Of a stretch of DNA of 64,000 nucleotides, positions 56,057 through 64,000 are shown one piece after another. The notes beneath the pieces were generated by a model. The model had not been told where the DNA came from. It ran no database searches and saw nothing but the letters and a program-made list of their open reading frames with translations. Where the stretch lies: NCBI GenBank assembly GCA_029532625.1, contig JARFXM010000008.1, forward strand, positions 434,001 to 498,000, given 5' to 3'. The first letter of the stretch is position 1; each line of letters begins with the position of its first letter. Origin of the DNA: Lomentospora prolificans (Eukaryota; Ascomycota; Sordariomycetes; Microascales; Microascaceae). A program made the translations under genes and the position numbers.

Positions 56057-58048
56057 TCACGTGTCGACCTTCCTAGGCACTTCGCCGTCCGGCATCATCA
56101 TATTGAACTGGGGCTCCGGAGGCAATCCATGAGGACCGGCGCCAGCTGGAATGCCGGGCACTGGGGGCACGGCGTTCCCGCTTCCCTCCGGGCTTAATTC
56201 TCCATCCTTAGCCCTCTTGACGGCCCTTTGGATTCGCCCCTTCTGCTGGTCGACCCAGCTGTTGATATTCCGGAACCGCGGCGGCAAGTCTTCACTCGTC
56301 TCTGTATAAATCGTATCTCGTCTGCTCCAGCCTGTGTCAGATGCCTGGGCCACGCTCCGCCTCACGTTCTGCGGCGGCACGGTAGCCGCAGGTGGCTGGG
56401 GAACCACGGCCGCGGACACGACTGTACCAATACCAAGTCCCTGGCCAGGCCAAGTCTGTTGAATGATGATATCGCCATCTCCAAAGCCCGATGAGAGCGA
56501 CGACAGCTCGCTGACCCTGTACGCCTGCCGCTGTTCTGATTTGTAGGTTCCCGGCTGCGACGACGAGCCATCCGGTATCGCCCGGTAGACCCAGGTTCCA
56601 TATTGTCCTTGAAGCGAAGCGTCCGACACTTGATGCTGATGGGAGGCAACCACGGCCGGCCGTGGAGCGTTCGCCGTTTCCATGGCGTTCACGTCGTCGA
56701 ACGGACTTGGTGAAGTAGACACCTGGAAAGAACTAACTGGGCTGACCTCCACCGTATTATACAGGTGCTGAGAGACGTTTGTGTTCAGCTGTGGCATGCC
56801 CAAGGAGCCCGATGTGCTCGGTCTCTGCCCACCAAAGGTGAAATTGAAGCCACTGCTAGGAGCCTGTTGCGTGCCCGTGAAACTCTTCTCAGACATCGCC
56901 GGTACAGGCCGATGCTCGTCGTCAAGAGCACGCCACTTTTGGGCAAACGGCCGATTTTTTATCCAAGGTATAGCACCCAGGACCTGAGCAAGTCGAGCTT
57001 GCCTGGATAGTGAACCCTGGCCTGGAGGTCCATACGATGAGGCGTCGCTGCTGGTATAAGTGCTGCCCCGCTTCTTCCGGCCATTGGCAAACCTCCATAC
57101 AAGCCAGCTGAGGACGCACACGCCGACGAAGGCACCTAGTTTGGAGATGATTAACATCACGAAACACCAGAAGTGTTGCGGTAGGGCCCGTGGGTGAGAA
57201 AATAACGATAGACTTACCTATAGATCCACCCCCTATCAGGATATGTTCGGCGGTGGCGGCGCTCTTGCTCTGGACAATCTTGTCTCCATCGTGCTTATGG
57301 TCCTCCTCTTTTCGAAACTCCTTCTCTGCAATCGGAATGAACGTTTCTGTGGGGAAGACCGTCGTGGTGGAGAAAGAAGACACAGTTTCCATGGTAGAAG
57401 TAAGCTGCGCGAGGGATAAGTAACTATTCTTTCCACCACACAGATGCGACTAGTACTTACCGAAACTGAGATAGGAAGAGCAGTTGTCTCTTCAGCCGGA
57501 AGGCTGCTTTGCGGTGTGGTTGACAACGTTGTGGTTTCAGTGTCACTGTCGTCGTCATCGGCGGTCGGGTCTTGGACGTTCAGAGCGGGGCTAGCGTCCG
57601 GATCGAACCCGATTCCGAACGGATTGCCCACTGACGCGTGGGGTCGCGCTGTTAGGGTAGGGATCTCGACCGAGCTGCTCGTCGTGGTAGGAGGTGCCTC
57701 TACTACCGAGGTTGGAGGTGGTGGCGGCGGAAGTAGGGCCTCCGATGCTGATGTGGGAGGCGGAGGTAGTAGCTCTGAAGAAGTTGTTGGCGGCGGCGGC
57801 AACGGTGGCGCGGGGATTTGTGAGAATCCTCCTTGGCTAGGCTTCTGAGTAGGAGGAGAGTAGAACTGCTCGTCCTCGCTCTCAGTATCGAACTCATCGC
57901 TGGCCTCGCTTTCACTGCTCGTAGGGTCGACAACATCCTGCCTTCTTCGGAGTTGCCGTGAATTCTCAAGGCGATACCGTCTGGTCCGCCTCCTGGTGAA
58001 CTCGGCAGTTCGCTTGTGATGCGGAGACTGCATCGGAGACGGCGCCAT
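56057..58048 (-). CDS. Proline-rich single-pass membrane protein of unknown function (three exons, 617 aa)
   Basis: Minus-strand exons 57461-58048, 57218-57404 and 56057-57135; introns of 56 and 82 nt with donors GTAAGT in both. Residues 1-245 are polar: a basic start (HHKRTAEFTRRRTRRYRLEN), an acidic patch (SESEASDEFDTESEDEQ), then polyproline runs (LLPPPPTS, LLPPPPPPTS) and Ser/Thr-rich sequence. One membrane helix spans about 253-272 (IGGGSIGAFVGVCVLSWLVW), split by intron 2 and followed by the positive stop FANGRKKRG. The remaining 345 residues are Ser/Gly/Gln-rich and disordered. By the positive-inside rule the Pro/Thr part faces outside and the long tail is cytosolic, as in fungal wall-stress sensors. 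However, no N-terminal signal peptide is seen. The start chosen is the first ATG; an upstream exon with a signal sequence may exist. No named family recognised. Confidence 0.8.
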
Positions 58049-61000
58049 GTCTAATGTCGTCCCCTCGGGGATGTGAGTGCCTTCGACCGAGTCTATGACC
58101 GTGTCGTGCTTCGCGGCTGCATGACCATGGAGCGACCGGCCTTCTACTTGTGATAAGCGATAACACAGTATACCGTCGATGGACCCTGAATCCACTAGCC
58201 GACGAGTGTTGACGAAGCGAAAGGGCGGGTTCGATAGCAGAAATGTTTGGAAAAGAATCTAGGGATGCGGTCAAGCACGTCTCCACGTCGTTCAGTAGTT
58301 CAGTAGGCTCGGGAGTCTCGATAAAGAATGGAATTGGTCAGTCGCCGCTGGGATTGTTTTTCGCCGGGATGAATGAGGGGGACGCTTTCGAAGGTCGCCA
58401 AAGTGCCACTAGGACCACAGGAAAAGAGACAAATAAAAGAGAGAAGATATTACGATGAAGGCTCGGCCTTAGGGTGACAGAAGAGAAGAATGAGAGATGA
58501 AAGGAAGGGATAAACGCAAGTCAAGCAAAGATCATCTGGCTAGGCCTTTGCGAAGGTTCGAGACAACGGGCATGGGAGGAATAAGAGCAAGAAGAGACGA
58601 GGGCCGCCTTGGCACTACCGACGCGGATGGGGCACTATGGCCGCAAAAGGCCAGCCTGAGGACGAATGGGTCCTGTCCCAGCGAGGGGTGCTCCTGGTGA
58701 TTTCAGGGGTTGACGATCACCCACAACTCGAGAATGTGTGGAGCGCTTTGTTGTGTGAGGCTCTGCACCAGATACCAGCTGTTGGCTCCGCTTGACGTCT
58801 CGCTGTACTCCAGCAATTCGGGAACACGGAGTTGCATGGGCAGAGGGCTAGACCAGTGTCAATGGATGGCGCGTAGCCTGGCCCACCGACCTGGCTTTGA
58901 CGCCACCATTGATGCTGGCTAAACCTATACAAGAGATACAGAATACGAAAGGCGCCGGGTAGCTCACGGTCGGGCATGCAGGCGTCAGCGCAGCCGGCCC
59001 GGATGAGACACCAGAGACCCGGATAGCCCCATTGCCAGGCCGGACTGCATCGATCAAGAGGACATCCCCGCGTCTTTGCTGTTCCTTCTTTTCTTCTTCC
59101 TTCATTGAATTCGTTCCTGATGCTCTACCCTTTGCTTCTTGGTCCTCTTCTTGAGCTTGGAAGCAATTCCCAGGTATTGCGGATCGCGCATCACTTGGAT
59201 GGGGCGAGGTGCGGCTACCCAGTCAAGCAGTCTACGCAACCATATGGCGATTCCCCATCCAGTGCGGAGCCAAGAATCCGGAGGTGGTATCTCTGTGGCC
59301 TGGTCGGTCTTTTGTGAGACTCAGCACAGCATTGTCGGGCGTCGTTCCAGGGGTTCTACCGTCTCAGCGTGTCTCAAGTCCCTGGGGAAGTCAGGCTTGG
59401 TGGCTCTTGCCGACCACTCATGGCGCAGCATCCTGTCGCCAATCCTCCCAACTAGGAAGGCCCCACCAAAGGTACTCAAGCACGGGTTAGAATATAACAG
59501 GTGTGTGTGTGCCTTAGCCTAGTCTTGCACGTGCTTCCGCACCATTTTCTGGCCAATCTCTCCCTAAGCCCCGTGCTTTGCAGGAGTTCTCATCACTTCA
59601 GGCAATTGACACCATGCGAACGTCTTCAAGATACCAAGCGTCCGATGCTTGAGTTTGTGCTGGCCATTCCTTCAGTTTCTAATAATCCTATTGCAGGTCT
59701 CGGTTTTGGGCAATTTGCCCACAGCCAGACTGTAGGGAGACCAGAGCGTTCAACGTGCTTTTGGCGGAAATCCCGATGCCCCTTTGACAGGTCTCGTGGT
59801 AGGGTTTCCTAGGTAGGCTCCCGGAGGTGCACCGACTCCTCGTTTGACGAAGGTGACGGACTATGAAACAACTGCGCTGAATGAGGAGGGAGCCATAGGG
59901 TAGGGGCTCAAACCTCAAGACTGTGTACAAGGCCCGTCAACAGCCAGCCGAGAACAAGCGGCCAACAGGGGGAGGTGTGGCAGCGCGAGAGGGATGATAC
60001 GAGGGGTAGAGTCCCTTTTCTCGAGATATCAGATGAGGCAGAAAAAACAAATGCGTATGTGCATATTCACGACAATATTTCCGAGAGCCGATAGAGGCAT
60101 CATCATGAAAATGACCCAAATATCTCGTATTTCAAAGCTACTCGTGCCAGCTGGCTTCACGCGTTCTTCACCGACGAGAAATCCCTGCCCTAGGCAGACA
60201 AGCTCCAGTGATCCCCATTAAAATCACTGAGATACCGCTGTCCACGTCGTAGCCAACCATAGTGTACCCACGAACTACATGTAGCCTCTAGAGCACAGAA
60301 ACGTTTTCATTGTGTCGAAGGCGCGAATGATCCAAGCGAATCGCCATGCTATGTGTATTGGCTCAAGCGTTATATGCCCGCGATCCTTCTGGGCGCTCGT
60401 CAAACGGGCTTCTAGGGGAAAGAGGCTACAAACGCCAAGTAATCCGCCTTTATCGCGGTCGATCTTGGTGATCAAACCAAGAGAGTCCCATTGTAGGCGA
60501 GTCCTCTTGGCCGACATACCCGGGATCGAACGCTTCACGACTCCCCCGGCCTTGAAGTGGGCAGCATCACAATGCGTTGACGGTTATCACGGACTTCAAG
60601 GGCATGACACAGCCCTGCACAGAAGTCTTCGTCGGCTGGTCTTGAGCAGCGTATTAGTACAATAAGAGAACGCAACAGCGGAATCACGACATTGCTCTCC
60701 GTCAAGATTTCTACGGGCTTAGCTAAGAAGCCGGCTATCTCCCTAATTTAATAGTCGGAAAACTACAATCATTGAGCGTGAAACGATAATTTACCTTAAG
60801 CGGCGAGACTTGGATCTCGCAGGGTCATACCGTACTCGTAAACTTTCTAGGGTCTGATCAAGGGTTATCATATTACCGCCAATATCCATCTTTTATTTTG
60901 CAGTGTGCATAACGGCTCAGTCAATTATGATGCTTATCTTTAACACCCGTTATCCTCCCGACCTATGGGCCTTACAATAACCTCGCTATGTAGATTGTGC

Positions 61001-64000
61001 ATTTTTCGGCCGCCGCTGGCGTAGGGCTCCCGCTCCAAAAAGTCATCTGGACCCGACGTTATTCGTCTTCCCGTTTTCCAAGCCAGATTCAGAGCTTTTT
61101 GCAAAATCTAGTTCACCTATTTGTCGAGACTCTCTCCAGGAGTCTCAACGATATCTTAGCAACGCCCCTTTTGAACATTCACCCCCACATCAGAATGTGC
61201 TGAGACACTAAAAGAGTCCAAGCAGCAGCAGGAGTCTGAGAGTCCGGAAAAGCTGGCGAGATAACACCTCCCCTCTCACACCCCCTTCGGTTGGCGACAG
61301 TGTTGCAAGCTTCACAGCTACCCGAAATCTCTAACAAGACTAGGCCAACGGCACATAGATCCCGCTCCCATTAAAGTTGCAGATGGAGAGGAAACCCCAT
61401 GCATCCGCATTGCCGCACTTCTGGATTGCTACCCTCCCCTGCATTCGTGAACTTGAGCTCACTCACGCGCACACTTTCCGTTTCCGTTGATGCCTCCATC
61501 GTTCTCGGAGGCACCTTCTTTCTGAGTTCTCATCGAATGTGGTCAGGGTATTCCCATGTCTTGACTTGCAAGGACTTTGTCACTATGACATGCTTAAGAA
61601 AGCTCAGTATTGGAGTATGGTCCACATGTAGTAGCTTGTCAAGTCGCCATGTACTACTGCCAATTGATGTATTTCGTACGCCTAAGTTCCAGCTAGATAG
61701 AGGCCCATCACCTGGTTTTCCGGGGTAAACTTGACCCTGTATTGGGGGTTTCTCTCTACTCAGCATTGTCATTCGCTCATATAGAAGGCTGCGTGTAGTT
61801 CTTAGTGAGACCCAGAGGCCGAATTCATCTAGTTCATATTGGCGTTATTCCTTTGAGGTTCATCGTTGAACCGATTGATTTGACTAGCTAACCCGGGACT
61901 CTCAGGTCATCGACGCTTATAATAGGATGTGTCTTGAGAAGTTCTGATGACTTCTCGGGGGCCCTACCCATAGTATCATCCTGATCATCCTGAAGTAACG
62001 TGTAGAAGGCCTTCCTCGACCAGCCCCCCATGACTCAACACTCGCGTAATTCAGTCAAGTTACAATCTCGAAAGTTGAAAGTTGGAGAGATGGCCGTCGT
62101 TATTCTCCGAGCACGAAGGATGACGTACGACGCTGCGGGTTAGCCTGCCAGCCATTCACTATCCTCCTCCCAAAGCCGGGAAGAGAGTTCTGTCGCTGGC
62201 TGTCTAACCCCTCCGTCTTAGCCCCATGGCTACCAACAAGGCTTTTCTCGATTCGGTGTTTCCGTTGAATTTGTACTGCATCTTCGCCTCTAACTCCCAA
62301 ATACAATGGGGACTAGCCTGGTGACACTGAAGATACGAGTGGAATATCCCGGGCGACTTTCATTCAGCCTTACAATAGGTCTCCAATCATGCTTCGCGTT
62401 GAGACACGGCATGCTGATGACCCCGCGTCTCTGCTATAAGAGCTATGCTGATCGCAGTAATGAGCCGTGTGGGCGATCCGTCTCCTTGCAAGCAACCTCA
62501 ACCAACTGATGGAGCGTTCTCCTAGAACATGCTGTTCCCTTGTTCCCTTGTCTTGGTGTTCTCATGGATGATGAGGGTCTCGTAAGGCTGGGTGCGATTC
62601 GTGAGAGTCTAGGGCTTGAGCATCCATGGCTTACGAATATCATCTCAATTTCACCGGCATCGAATTCAACTACTGATCGTATTTAGTGCAATGCATTAAA
62701 TTGGGCTCGCTATCCATACAGATTTTAGGGGCGGGAGTCAAGGGTGATATTCCTGCAATCGCCATAAGTGAATGCGAGCTCGCCAGGCGAGCGCTCTCCC
62801 AACGGTACTGAGAGTCGGCCCTTCGGTCTGGTAGATCGTACACTAGCCCGTTGCCTGAGGATAGGGGAAAGACGATGTCCCATACTCTGTGGGAGCTCAT
62901 AAAGCCTTTGGCACAGTTCAGCCTGTTATCTTTTAGGCAAGCCGATGTTGACCCAGCTTGAGGAGCACACTCGCGCCTTCCTCAGCAAAGCGGCGCCCAC
63001 CGCGGCCAATGAGCCATATATATGCTAATAGGTGAGAAGTTTCCAACCGAGCAGCTCAAGCATTGCAGGGTGTGACTGTTGATCGGCATCTTCAGGGCGC
63101 TCAAGGGCCAGAAAACTATCCACCAGGTGCGTTTTCGTAGCTCCGGGTTCGACCCGGGGTGAGCTTTTTTGCGTTTTTTTTTTATCGAGAATTTGTCATA
63201 TTCGTACCCCCTTCAGTGAACCCTATTCTTATTATTCCTTTTTCCTGTTTCGTTTCGACGTTCGCGAGTAATGAGAGGATAGTATGGACGTCAAGTCTGG
63301 CAATGCTGACGTTAATGATACTTGGATCACCAATAACATAAACTGAATTAGATACTGCCTCGGTGAGCGCACGTTGTCACGTTGCGATTACTTGCTCGAG
63401 ACCGACAACGTCGTTGACGTCCTTCAACCTCAGTGTGGAAATCGGCGCGGAGACTGCTCCAAGGATTGAACGTTGAATTGGCACTCCCTTCGCCCGCTAG
63501 CCACATCACCTTGAGACAGCAATGGTGTCAAGAGTCGAGCCGGATTATTGAATACGCTCCCTCACGCCAAACCGCGAAGTACGTCCTCTGTTGTTAAACT
63601 CACAGCGCGAAGAGCTTCTAGGGTCTCTCTTCTAGCCATCAACCGCCAGACAACCCATCGTCAATGCTCCTCTCTTCTTCCTCAGCCCTATCCGTACACT
63701 GCAAAAGAGTGCGTTCATTTTCACATGCTCGTGCTCCCCAAAAGTGGACCAGAAGCGCTTAAAATTGCCTTAGACAAGCAAGTATGACAGCGCAAACCAA
63801 AAATAAAAAAGAGAGAAGGAGGGGAGGGGGGGCTGGCTTGGGTCTAGAGCTCGCCCACGAGTTTTTTCTTCTTGGCCTACCACAAGGCACTCTTCAAGCT
63901 CATTCCTGCGCTTCTATCTTTGTTCCTTCTCGGCGGCGCATAAAAAAAACCCGCCAAACTAGCAACACGGTCCACAATATCGCGGCCTAGCGGAGAGCGC
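58049..64000. other. Gene-free right edge
   Basis: Nearly 6 kb in which I find no convincing gene on either strand. Open frames are below about 130 codons. The first 400 bases are the upstream region of the minus-strand membrane protein. Two tRNA-like fragments (62771-62817 and 63099-63164) are discussed in the findings. No terminal repeats, transposase or telomere repeat was seen. Confidence 0.45.

Overview
The window reads as nuclear DNA of a filamentous ascomycete, probably Pezizomycotina and most likely a Sordariomycete. Its genes have short introns (mostly 50-150 nt) with GT...AG ends and CTAAC/CTGAC-like branch points. Leaders are CT-rich and intergenic gaps run to several kb. The protein set is typical: a 359-aa fungal G-beta, a phosducin-like protein, Zn2Cys6 and F-box proteins, TAF14, Lcb2 and Ste50. 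The species cannot be named from the sequence alone.

Layout. 0-13 kb: a heterotrimeric G protein beta subunit (2076-3634, +) and a phosducin-like G-beta-gamma chaperone (11261-12217, +), separated by about 7.6 kb without a convincing intact gene. 14-24 kb: a single-pass membrane protein of unknown function (14333-16174, +), Ran-binding protein 1 (17703-18702, +), a TAF14-type YEATS protein (21002-23061, +) and a tRNA-Asn(GTT). 25-35 kb: an F-box protein (25167-26054, +), a large Zn2Cys6 transcription factor (28808-32051, +) and, convergent with it, acetoacetyl-CoA synthetase (32705-34972, -). 38-49 kb: serine palmitoyltransferase subunit Lcb2 (38772-40772, +), a tRNA-Ser(CGA) (minus) and a Ste50-type SAM/RA adaptor (46567-48411, +). 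49-58 kb: a coiled-coil protein (49867-51368, -), a small four-helix membrane protein (52552-53052, -), a calcineurin-like phosphoesterase (54475-55455, +) and a proline-rich single-pass membrane protein (56057-58048, -). From 58 kb to the end I find no gene.

How the genes relate. Three products belong to one known pathway: G-beta, the phosducin-like protein needed for G-beta-gamma function, and the Ste50 adaptor that acts in MAP-kinase signalling downstream of receptors and Ras/Cdc42. The rest are housekeeping genes (nuclear transport, transcription, sphingolipid synthesis, ketone-body activation) or unknown membrane and regulatory proteins. I found no CRISPR array, rRNA, intact transposon or obvious secondary-metabolite cluster. 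All exon boundaries were derived by hand from splice signals and frame continuity; no search or expression evidence was available.
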